Source of the DNA: Blautia sp.
GTDB taxonomy: Bacteria; Bacillota; Clostridia; Lachnospirales; Lachnospiraceae
DNA length: 5,247 nt
Direction of reading: 5' to 3'
NCBI GenBank assembly: GCA_017515945.1
Contig: JAFWDX010000280.1
Coordinates: forward strand, 1 to 5,247
The notes beneath the pieces were generated by a model. That model saw only the letters and a program-made list of their open reading frames with translations, searched no databases and was not told where the DNA came from. Both the position numbers and the translations under genes were made by a program. Positions 1-5,247 of the stretch are shown here, piece by piece (within the stretch, counting starts at the first letter, position 1; each line of letters starts with the position of its first letter).

Positions 1-1
1 A

Positions 2-92
2 GGAACCTGTCCCCCTGACTCACCTGGAACCTGACTCCTGACTCACCTGGAACCTGACTCCTGACTCACCTGGAACCTGCCCCCTGACTCAT
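2..92. repeat. Four-unit tandem array of a 21-24 bp repeat
   Basis: Four head-to-tail units start with GGAACCTG and contain TGACTCA near their end. Unit 1 is 2-25, unit 2 is 26-48, unit 3 is 49-71 and unit 4 is 72-92. Units 2 and 3 are identical over 23 bp and have ACTCC in the middle. Unit 1 has TCCCCC and unit 4 has CCCCC at that place. In units 2 and 3 the middle creates a second TGACTC, so there is a 7-bp duplication inside the unit. The array probably continues beyond the left edge. It is GC-rich and C-rich on the plus strand, and I see no open frame or strong hairpin in it. Its style resembles the short dispersed repeats of many Clostridia, some of which are mobilised by REP-associated tyrosine transposases. 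That link is a guess, because no transposase is present here. Confidence 0.9.
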
Positions 93-93
93 T

Positions 94-1116
94 TCACTTC
101 TTCCGGTTCCTGAGCATCGCAAACACGCTCTGGATCACGATGAACATGAACAGCAGCGCCGCCGTCAGAATGTTCGGCCAGGAGCTGGCCAGCTTTCCGT
201 TCGTCTTGACTATGGAGGAAATGGTTCCGTTGATCAGCACGCCGAAGAAGGACCCGAGGACATTGCCCACGCCGCCGGTCAGCAGCGTGCCGCCGATGAC
301 GGCCGAGCTGATGGCATCCATCTCCAGACCCAGCGCCTGGGAAACGGAACCTGCCATCGTGTTCAGGCAGTAGCAGATCGCGCCGATGGAGCAGAAGATG
401 GAGGAGAGCATGTACGCGCTCATCTTGATCTTCTTGACGTTCAGACCCATCATGGCCGCGGAGACCGCATTGCCGCCGATGGCGTAAAAGGACCGGCCCA
501 GCTTTGTATGCCGCAGCATGACAAAGGTGACGATCAGGAGCAGCAGTGCGATCACCACACTGGGGCGAATATAGGGCGTCATGTATTTCCCTTTGTTATT
601 GAGATATCCGCCGAAGGGAATGTTGATCTTGGTGTTCGCCCAAGCGTAGAAAAGCGCACTGGTCTGCTGTGTGATGGAAACCTGTTCCGTACAGATCACG
701 GCGGTCATGCCTCTGCAGAAGAACATACCGGCCATGGTCACGATAAAGGGCTGGATCTCCAGATACCCGACCAGGAAGCCCTGGAACATGCCGAAGGCGA
801 CGCCGATCAGCAGTACCAGAAGTACCATCACGATGGCATTCATACCGGCCCGCATGCCTGTGGCCAGGATCATGCAGTCCATGGCGATGAGCGCGCCGAC
901 GGAGATGTCGATGCCTGTCGTGAGCATGACCACCATCAGACCGCAGGTCACGCAGATCAGGCCCGAATTGGTGATCAGGATGTTCAGGAACGTCTGCAGA
1001 TGCGTAAAGCCCTTGTGCCCGTAGGCCAGGCAGCCGCCGGCATACAGCGCGGCAAACAGGGCGATGGTGATCAGCAGCAGAATCGTATGACCGTTCATTC
1101 TCGTTTTTCTTTTCAT
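94..1116 (-). CDS. Sugar ABC transporter permease, YjfF-like (second permease)
   Basis: This is an integral membrane subunit of a CUT2 (BPD_transp_2 family) sugar importer. It should pair with the permease encoded just upstream to form the channel across the cytoplasmic membrane. The 340-residue product is close to the usual size (about 330). It is very hydrophobic, with roughly eight to ten membrane segments, the first near residues 10-32. Family motifs are GIDISVGALI (68-77), the cytoplasmic loop GGNAVSAAMMGLNV (214-227), and EMDAISSAVIGGTLLTGG (265-282). The C-terminal stretch around SSWPNI (311-316) resembles the E. coli YjfF ending, which favours YjfF over YtfT. The ATG is preceded by AAAGGAG with 7 bases between, and it overlaps the stop of the upstream permease as ATGA, so translation is probably coupled. 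The TGA stop lies one base from the edge repeat array, and no terminator follows it. The family is secure. The sugar is not fixed by the sequence. Confidence 0.93.
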   Translation of the reverse strand: MKRKTRMNGHTILLLITIALFAALYAGGCLAYGHKGFTHLQTFLNILITNSGLICVTCGLMVVMLTTGIDISVGALIAMDCMILATGMRAGMNAIVMVLLVLLIGVAFGMFQGFLVGYLEIQPFIVTMAGMFFCRGMTAVICTEQVSITQQTSALFYAWANTKINIPFGGYLNNKGKYMTPYIRPSVVIALLLLIVTFVMLRHTKLGRSFYAIGGNAVSAAMMGLNVKKIKMSAYMLSSIFCSIGAICYCLNTMAGSVSQALGLEMDAISSAVIGGTLLTGGVGNVLGSFFGVLINGTISSIVKTNGKLASSWPNILTAALLFMFIVIQSVFAMLRNRKK

Positions 1117-2198
1117 GATTCCGCTCCTTTCGCCAGTCTGGCCGCACTTCTTCTCTTCATGTACGCTTTAAGCGGCGGTGCCTGGATCGCCACGATCAGG
1201 ATAACGATAATGGCCTTGAATACCGGCGCCTGGGTCGAAGAGACGCCCAGCGCGTACAGGGTGGTGGTGATGGCCTGGATGGTGTAGGCTCCGATGATGG
1301 AGCCGGCCAGGTTGAATTTGCCGCCGCCCAGGGAATTGCCGCCGAGGGCCACAGCCAGGATGGCATCCATCTCAAAATACAGGCCGATGTTGTTGGAGTC
1401 CGCCGAGGTGATCCTCGAGGACGCCACGATGCCCGCGATACCTGCGAACAGGCCGCAGAGCGTGTAGGTCAGGAAAATGATCCGTCTGGAATTGAGGCCG
1501 GCGATACGGCCGGCCTTGTCGTTGATACCGACGGACTGGATATACATGCCCAGAGCCGTTTTTCTGAGCAGAATGGCGATGACCAGAATACAGACCGCCG
1601 CGATGATCACCGGCGTGGGGATCATCCCGCAAAAGCCGCCAAAGAAACCGAAGGTGCCGTTTCGCACGTACACGATCAGGTCATTGCAAAGCAGCAGACC
1701 GATGGCTCTCGCCGCGGAGAACAGGATCAGCGTCGCCACCATGGGCTGGATATGGAAATACGCGACAAGTGTTCCGTTGAACATGCCGCAGATCACGCCG
1801 AGCAGAATGCCTGCCAGCACGCCGACGATCAGCGGAACGGCCAGGGTCGTGGTGGAGGAAACGCCGTAGCCGGCCAGCAGCATGCAGCAGAAGCTGGCGC
1901 ACAGGCTCATCACGGAGCCGACGGAGATATCGGTACCGGCGGAGGAGGACACGACCAGAGTCATGCCGATGGCCAGGATGGCCACCTCGCTGCCGCGGTT
2001 GAGGATATCGATGATACGTCCATAGAGGATCGTCCCGTTACCGGTCGTCTGCCGGAGCGTGATCATGAAAAAGGAAAGAGGGTTGGCGCCGCCCGCCGCG
2101 TCATGGATGATGTTGACGGCCATGACCAGCAAAAGGCTCATCACCGGAAGGAACAGGCTCCATCCCTTGATTCTGGACCATACGGACTGTTTATTCAT
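1113..2198 (-). CDS. Sugar ABC transporter permease, YtfT-like (first permease)
   Basis: This is the other membrane subunit of the CUT2 importer, a BPD_transp_2 family protein that should form a heterodimer with the downstream permease. From the chosen start it has 361 residues, slightly longer than E. coli YtfT. It has a short cytoplasmic N-terminus, a first membrane segment near 13-31, and about eight to ten segments in all. Motifs are GTDISVGSVM (88-97), the cytoplasmic ATPase-contact loop GINDKAGRIAGLN (224-236), and EMDAILAVALGGNSLGGG (276-293). A longer reading from a GTG at 2210 would add four residues, but its GTG falls inside the Shine-Dalgarno sequence AGGAGGTGA. The ATG at 2198 lies 8 bases after that sequence and is preferred. 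The gene overlaps the ATPase end by 8 bp and the next permease by 4 bp. The C-terminus is basic (KRRSAAR), as expected for a cytoplasmic tail. Confidence 0.93.
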   Translation of the reverse strand: MNKQSVWSRIKGWSLFLPVMSLLLVMAVNIIHDAAGGANPLSFFMITLRQTTGNGTILYGRIIDILNRGSEVAILAIGMTLVVSSSAGTDISVGSVMSLCASFCCMLLAGYGVSSTTTLAVPLIVGVLAGILLGVICGMFNGTLVAYFHIQPMVATLILFSAARAIGLLLCNDLIVYVRNGTFGFFGGFCGMIPTPVIIAAVCILVIAILLRKTALGMYIQSVGINDKAGRIAGLNSRRIIFLTYTLCGLFAGIAGIVASSRITSADSNNIGLYFEMDAILAVALGGNSLGGGKFNLAGSIIGAYTIQAITTTLYALGVSSTQAPVFKAIIVILIVAIQAPPLKAYMKRRSAARLAKGAES

Positions 2199-3714
2199 GC
2201 GTCTGTTCACCTCCTGCGATCGCTTTCATGACATTTTCCTGGGTCAGGTCGTGATCCAGCTCGCCCACCTTTTCGCCGTCGCGCATGATGGCCATCCGGT
2301 TGCAGGTACGCAGCATCTCGGAGATCTCGGAGGAGATGAACAGGATGCTCTTGCCCTCTCCGGCCAGCTTCACGATCATCTTCTGGATCTCGGATTTGGT
2401 ACCAACATCGATGCCTCGGGTAGGCTCGTCGAGGATCAGGAAATCCGGATCGGTCGCCAGCCATCTGGCCAGGATCACCTTCTGCTGATTGCCGCCGGAG
2501 AGCTGTTTGACCAGGGTCTCCTTGCTGGCGGTCTTGATCTGCACCAGGTCGATATACCGGTCGGCGATCTCCTCCTGCTTCGCGCGGGGCAGCTGATTGA
2601 ACATGCCTCTCTTGGCCTGCAGCGCCAGAATGATATTTTCACGCACCGACAGATCCCCGATGATGCCCTCGGCCTTTCTGTCGTCCGGGAGCATGCCCAT
2701 GCCCAGATTCATGGCATCGATGGGCTGATTGATCTTCACTTCTTTTCCGGCGACCTTGAGCGTGCCGGTGCTGGCCTTGTCCGCGCCGTAAATGGAGCGC
2801 GCCAGCTCGCTGCGCCCGGATCCCAGCAGACCCGCGATACCGACGACCTCGCCCTTGTGGATATCCAGGTCAAAGGGTTTGACAGTACCTGTGTGAGAAA
2901 GGCCCCGTGCGGAGATCTCCAGCTCGTTCTTGCTCACATCCTCGATGCTTTCCTTCTGGATCTCCGCCAGATCATCCAGGTTCTTGCCCATCATGGCGGC
3001 CACCAGCTTCACACGGGGCAGCTCCGCGATGGGATATTCCCCTACGAGCTGGCCGTCACGCAGCACTGTGATCCTGTCGCACACCGCGTAAACCTGCTCC
3101 AGGAAATGCGTGACAAAGATGATGCCAACGCCCTTGTCGCGGAGGTTCCTCATCAACGTAAAGAGCTTTTCCACCTCTTCGTCGTCCAGAGAGGAGGTGG
3201 GCTCGTCCAGGATCAGTACCTTGCACTCCATGTCCACGGCCCGCGCGATGGCGACCATCTGCTGGATGGCGAGGGAATAGTTTTCCAGGTTCTGCGTCAC
3301 ATCGACGGAGATTCCCAGCTCATCCATGATCTTTTGGGAACGTTTATTATAGGAACGGCGGTCCACGGTATGGAAACGGGTCATGGGCTCACGGCCGATG
3401 AACAGATTTTCCGCTACGGAAAGGTTCGGGCAGAGGTTGACCTCCTGATACACCGTGGAAATGCCCACAGCCTGGGCATCCTTTGTGGAATGGTTTCTGA
3501 CCGGTCCGTCGATCCCGTCCACACGGATCTCGCCGGCCTCAAAGTCGTTGATGCCGGTCAGACATTTGATCAGTGTGGATTTACCCGCCCCGTTTTCGCC
3601 CATCAGGGCGTGGATCTCACCTTTGCGGAGGGTAAAGTCTACATTTGAGAGCGCCTTCACACCGGGGAAGGTCATGGTGATCCCCCGCGCGGTCAGCACG
3701 ACATTATCCTGCAT
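2191..3714 (-). CDS. Sugar ABC transporter ATP-binding protein, YtfR-like, two fused ATPase domains
   Basis: This cytoplasmic subunit powers sugar import through the two permeases. The 507 residues hold two nucleotide-binding domains in tandem, the CUT2 arrangement (RbsA, MglA, XylG, YtfR), and the length matches that family. Domain 1 has Walker A GENGAGKST (39-47), a Q-loop at YQE (Q90), a degenerate signature around NYSLAIQQ (145-152), Walker B LILDEP (168-172 onwards, D170 and E171) and the switch histidine H203. Domain 2 has an altered Walker A, GLLGSGRSE (295-303), with R301 in place of lysine. It also has a perfect signature LSGGNQQK (405-412), Walker B LILDEP (D429, E430) and SSE where the histidine would be. 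This asymmetry is normal in the family and leaves one fully canonical ATP site, formed by domain 1 Walker A and domain 2 signature. AAAGGAG lies about 5 bases before the ATG. The gene follows the binding-protein gene after a terminator-containing gap and overlaps the first permease. Confidence 0.96.
   Translation of the reverse strand: MQDNVVLTARGITMTFPGVKALSNVDFTLRKGEIHALMGENGAGKSTLIKCLTGINDFEAGEIRVDGIDGPVRNHSTKDAQAVGISTVYQEVNLCPNLSVAENLFIGREPMTRFHTVDRRSYNKRSQKIMDELGISVDVTQNLENYSLAIQQMVAIARAVDMECKVLILDEPTSSLDDEEVEKLFTLMRNLRDKGVGIIFVTHFLEQVYAVCDRITVLRDGQLVGEYPIAELPRVKLVAAMMGKNLDDLAEIQKESIEDVSKNELEISARGLSHTGTVKPFDLDIHKGEVVGIAGLLGSGRSELARSIYGADKASTGTLKVAGKEVKINQPIDAMNLGMGMLPDDRKAEGIIGDLSVRENIILALQAKRGMFNQLPRAKQEEIADRYIDLVQIKTASKETLVKQLSGGNQQKVILARWLATDPDFLILDEPTRGIDVGTKSEIQKMIVKLAGEGKSILFISSEISEMLRTCNRMAIMRDGEKVGELDHDLTQENVMKAIAGGEQTHE
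2207..2215 (-). promoter_or_regulatory. Ribosome binding site that sets the first-permease start
   Basis: The minus strand reads AGGAGGTGA, a full complement to the 16S rRNA 3' end, inside the last codons of the ATPase gene. It lies 8 bases before the ATG at 2198. The in-frame GTG at 2210 is contained in this motif and so cannot use it. The position within the upstream coding sequence suggests that translation of the ATPase and permease is coupled. Confidence 0.85.
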
Positions 3715-3815
3715 ATGTTCTCCTTTCGCCTTTCTTCACCGCTACGAGGCCACGCGCAGGCTCTTTTCTTCACAATGAAAGTGCGCCTGGCCCTGGCTGT
3801 TCAACTTTGTTTCAA

Positions 3816-3840
3816 GCACATCGCAGTAAATGCGAGGTGC
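3816..3840 (-). other. Imperfect dyad or hairpin in the gap before the ATPase gene
   Basis: GCAC-A-TCGCA, a 5-base loop, then TGCGA-G-GTGC on the plus strand gives nine base pairs with one internal mismatch. It sits about 30 bases beyond the terminator and about 100 bases before the ATPase start. There is no T-run after it on either strand, so it is not a terminator. It could be an RNA hairpin that protects or directs processing of the downstream message, or an operator. I see no paired -35 and -10 boxes nearby, so an internal promoter is unsupported. Confidence 0.5.
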
Positions 3841-3870
3841 CGGCAGAACAGTTACTACAGCTCTTTATAC

Positions 3871-3907
3871 AAAAAACGGAGGTTCCCGGTTTATAAGGGA
3901 ACCTCCG
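3871..3907 (-). terminator. Intrinsic terminator after the binding-protein gene, likely leaky
   Basis: Read on the minus strand, an 11-bp perfect GC-rich stem (arms 3897-3907 and 3877-3887, CGGAGGTTCCC type) with a 9-base loop is followed at once by six T residues (3876-3871). It begins about 75 bases after the stop codon of the binding-protein gene. No T-run follows on the plus strand, so it acts only on this operon. Because the ATPase and permease genes lie beyond it without a visible promoter, it probably works as an attenuator. Most transcripts would stop here and some would read through, giving an excess of binding protein over membrane complex. Confidence 0.92.
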
Positions 3908-3981
3908 GTTCATTACGGCATTCACGCCGCGGAAACCGCTTTATTTTATATCATGCCTGTTCCCGCGTGTATACATCCGGA

Positions 3982-4992
3982 TTAATACTGAGCTTCGATA
4001 ACCTCGTCTGTAACAACGGTCATTTCCTGAGCCACACCGTCGATCTCAAAATCAACGACCTGGTCTTCCAGAGCATACCAATGCTCGACCATGTATACTT
4101 CCTTCTCAGGAGTCTCACCAGCTTCGATCTGTTTGATGACCTCTTCAACAAACGGAGCAGCCAGCGGGTTGCACTCGAAGTCAGCTGTGATCTTGCCGGC
4201 TTTGACATCTTCCAGACCTGCGGTGCAGGCATCATAGGAGATCAGGATGACATCGTTTCCGGGGCCATAGGTCACACCGGCGTTATCCATGGCTGTCATG
4301 GCGCCGAAAGCTTCGTTATCATTCTGGCAGACAACAACGTTGAACTGTCCTTCATAGGATTTGCAGTAGTTCTCCATGACTTCCTGGCCGCCGGCCTCGG
4401 TGAAGTCACCGGTCTGCTCGTCGATCAGATTCCAGCCATATTTCTCAGCGACTTCGTTGAAGCCTTCGGAACGGCCGATCTGAGCGGAAGAACCGGTGGA
4501 ACCGGAGATCGTCAGAACGTTGAGCTCTTCGATGCCCTGCTTGTCGGCATAAGCCTTCAGCCATTCGCCAGCTGCCAGACCTTCTGTCTTGAAGTTGGAG
4601 CCTACCCATGCGGCATATTTGTCGGAGTCATCGATGGTACGGTCGATTACGATAACCGGGATGCCGGCATCCTCGCACTCTGTAAGGACTGTGTCCCAAC
4701 CGGTAGCGATGATGGGGTCGATGATGATGTAGTCAACATCCTGCTCGATGAAGGAACGGACAGCTTCCTTCTGAGCTGCTTCGTCGTTGTCACAGTCTAC
4801 AAAGCTCAGATCATAGCCGTTCTCTGCGGAGAAAACATCCTGGCAGGACTTTGTGGAAGCGGTACGCCAGTCAGATTCATGACCAACCTGTGCGAAACCG
4901 ATGCTGATGACATCGTCGGAAGCGGAGACAGCCATAGCCGGCAGCAGAGCTGCAGCCAGAGCGGTAACGATGATAGCGCTGAGTTTTCTCAT
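3982..4992 (-). CDS. Sugar ABC transporter substrate-binding protein, YtfQ-like
   Basis: This is the exported solute receptor of the importer, a periplasmic-binding-protein type 1 fold (Peripla_BP_4) of 336 residues. Residues 1-24 look like a signal peptide: basic MRK, a hydrophobic stretch, and a signal peptidase I-type AVSA-S site. No lipobox cysteine is present. The match to E. coli YtfQ is clear by recall: IGFAQVGHESDWR (31-43), ATGWDTVL (96-103), IDR (116-118), QTGDFTEAGGQEVMENY (193-209) and QNDNEAFGAM (223-232). W42, R43 and R118 fall where YtfQ has conserved pocket residues. YtfQ binds galactofuranose, whereas the related FruE takes fructose and pentoses, so the ligand is not settled. 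Seven cysteines (50, 67, 106, 210, 222, 256, 274) remain in the mature chain, which is many for an exported protein. AAGGAGG lies 5 bases before the ATG. As first gene of the operon, before a terminator, it should be the most highly expressed. Confidence 0.95.
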   Translation of the reverse strand: MRKLSAIIVTALAAALLPAMAVSASDDVISIGFAQVGHESDWRTASTKSCQDVFSAENGYDLSFVDCDNDEAAQKEAVRSFIEQDVDYIIIDPIIATGWDTVLTECEDAGIPVIVIDRTIDDSDKYAAWVGSNFKTEGLAAGEWLKAYADKQGIEELNVLTISGSTGSSAQIGRSEGFNEVAEKYGWNLIDEQTGDFTEAGGQEVMENYCKSYEGQFNVVVCQNDNEAFGAMTAMDNAGVTYGPGNDVILISYDACTAGLEDVKAGKITADFECNPLAAPFVEEVIKQIEAGETPEKEVYMVEHWYALEDQVVDFEIDGVAQEMTVVTDEVIEAQY

Positions 4993-5011
4993 AATATCCT
5001 CCTTTTACGCT

Positions 5012-5067
5012 TTGCCTGTCCCGGGACTCATTCACAGATCCATAACGCATCCCGTACGACAGGGCAA
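5012..5067 (-). promoter_or_regulatory. Leader stem-loop upstream of the binding-protein ribosome site
   Basis: On the minus strand TTGCCCTGTC (5067-5058) pairs with GACAGGCAA (5020-5012), with one bulged C. After a small internal loop, CGGGA (5054-5050) pairs with TCCCG (5026-5022), leaving a 23-base loop. The base of the hairpin ends 7 bases before the Shine-Dalgarno sequence AAGGAGG (4998-5004). It lies within the roughly 96-base leader expected from the candidate promoter. It does not hide the ribosome site and has no T-run, so mRNA stabilisation or a regulator target is more likely than termination. It matches no riboswitch class I recognise. Confidence 0.5.
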
Positions 5068-5094
5068 CTTCGTGTTTCTTAAGTTTCTGATAAC

Positions 5095-5123
5095 AGTATA
5101 AGTTTTTCCTACTTTTTGTTCCA
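5095..5123 (-). promoter_or_regulatory. Candidate sigma-A promoter of the operon
   Basis: On the minus strand TATACT (5100-5095) matches five of six bases of the -10 consensus. With 17-bp spacing the -35 position is TGGAAC (5123-5118), matching only three of six. Transcription would start near 5088 and give a leader of about 96 bases. The spacer and upstream DNA are rich in A on this strand. The poor -35 box fits a promoter needing an activator bound at the repeated sites just upstream. It is inferred from sequence only. Confidence 0.6.
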
Positions 5124-5130
5124 TGAGTTC

Positions 5131-5210
5131 TTTTCCCGGAAATGGTTCATTTTTTACCGGAGCAGTAAAGAAATTCGCTAAAAAAGTAGAATTTTTTACC
5201 GGGAACGGTT
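5131..5210 (-). promoter_or_regulatory. Three helically phased direct repeats, likely activator sites
   Basis: Three copies of a TTTT(A/C)CCGG core have their CCGG at 5136, 5157 and 5199, that is steps of 21 and 42 bp (2 and 4 turns), all in the same orientation. The middle and distal copies share 12 of 12 bases (ATTTTTTACCGG at 5149-5160 and 5191-5202). The proximal (5131-5147) and distal (5194-5210) copies agree at 14 of 17 positions, including the following GG(T)T part. Relative to the candidate start near 5088 the copies cover about -43 to -59, -61 to -72 and -103 to -122. Direct repeats 21 bp apart beside a weak -35 are typical of AraC-family activators. The regulator is not encoded here. 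Confidence 0.55.
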
Positions 5211-5219
5211 GTTTTTTTT

Positions 5220-5247
5220 ATGAGTCAGGGGGCAGGTGGAATGAGTC
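5220..5247. repeat. Inverted copy of the left-edge repeat
   Basis: Bases 5220-5236 (ATGAGTCAGGGGGCAGG) are the exact reverse complement of 76-92. A second unit appears to start at 5242 (TGAGTC) and runs off the right edge, giving a period of 21 compared with 23-24 at the left. The joining bases TGGAA differ from the left array. It lies directly next to the T8 tract that ends the operon control region. Confidence 0.85.

Noticed and set aside
2..92. CRISPR array
   Set aside because: The units follow each other without spacers of varied sequence, and no cas gene is present.
2059..3648. A 529-residue open frame on the plus strand, rich in His, Asp and Leu
   Set aside because: It is the antisense shadow of the ATPase, whose motifs and ribosome site are unmistakable. 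The His/Gln/Asp-rich wording is typical of reversed codons.
3838..3845. 8-bp palindrome TGCCGGCA
   Set aside because: It is too short to mean anything in GC-rich DNA.
3929..3949. GCGG-AAA-CCGC followed by a T-rich stretch, as a plus-strand terminator, and its partial likeness to a CcpA cre site
   Set aside because: The stem has only four pairs and no plus-strand gene leads into it. The cre match has two mismatches at key places and lies after the receptor gene, away from a promoter.
5005..5031. Eight-codon leader peptide (MSPGTGKA) on the minus strand ending at the receptor ribosome site
   Set aside because: It has no ribosome site of its own and no run of regulatory codons. It overlaps the hairpin arm, so chance is likelier.
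3715..5082. A 455-residue open frame on the plus strand
   Set aside because: It lies opposite the clear binding-protein gene and the terminator gap, has no ribosome site or recognisable domain, and its composition mirrors the coding of the other strand.
5032..5124. A 30-codon frame on the minus strand upstream of the receptor gene
   Set aside because: Its start lies upstream of the expected transcription start and it runs through the -10 box. It has no Shine-Dalgarno sequence.

Overview
The window holds one complete sugar ABC-import operon, read entirely on the minus strand, with a short dispersed or tandem repeat at each outer edge. The gene order from high to low coordinates is substrate-binding protein (3982-4992), double-domain ATPase (2191-3714), first permease (1113-2198) and second permease (94-1116). 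Both the order and the proteins match the YtfQ-YtfR-YtfT-YjfF type of CUT2 importer, the galactofuranose transporter of E. coli. Its close relatives include the bifidobacterial fructose system FruEKFG, so the exact sugar is open. Strong AGGAGG-type ribosome sites, GC-rich genes and AT-rich control DNA suggest a moderately high-GC member of the Clostridia (Lachnospiraceae or Oscillospiraceae type, probably gut or anaerobic). This is inference from style, not a taxonomic marker.

Layout: bases 2-92 are four tandem copies of a 21-24 bp unit that begins one base after the last stop codon. The two permease genes overlap by 4 bp. The first permease and the ATPase overlap by 8 bp once the better start is chosen. 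These three genes are therefore tightly coupled. A 267-bp gap (3715-3981) separates the ATPase from the binding-protein gene. It carries a textbook intrinsic terminator on the minus strand and a second, imperfect dyad. The arrangement should give much binding protein and less membrane complex, as is common in such operons.

The control region (4993-5219) is the least ordinary part. It has a candidate promoter with a good -10 box and a poor -35 box. Upstream lie three direct copies of a TTTT(A/C)CCGG-type site at 21- and 42-bp steps (2 and 4 helical turns), and downstream lies a leader hairpin ending 7 bases before the ribosome site. This looks like an activator-dependent promoter, possibly controlled by an AraC-type protein or AraC-domain response regulator, though no regulator gene is in the window. 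One arm of the leader hairpin resembles the edge repeat.

At 5220-5247 the edge repeat appears again in inverted orientation. A 17-bp sequence (76-92) is repeated exactly as its reverse complement at 5220-5236, bracketing all four genes. The repeat is probably a dispersed family at which the available sequence stops, but its tight fit to both ends of the operon merits a check. I see no tRNA, rRNA, CRISPR, transposase gene or unknown protein family. The proteins are ordinary, and the interest lies in the repeats and control DNA.
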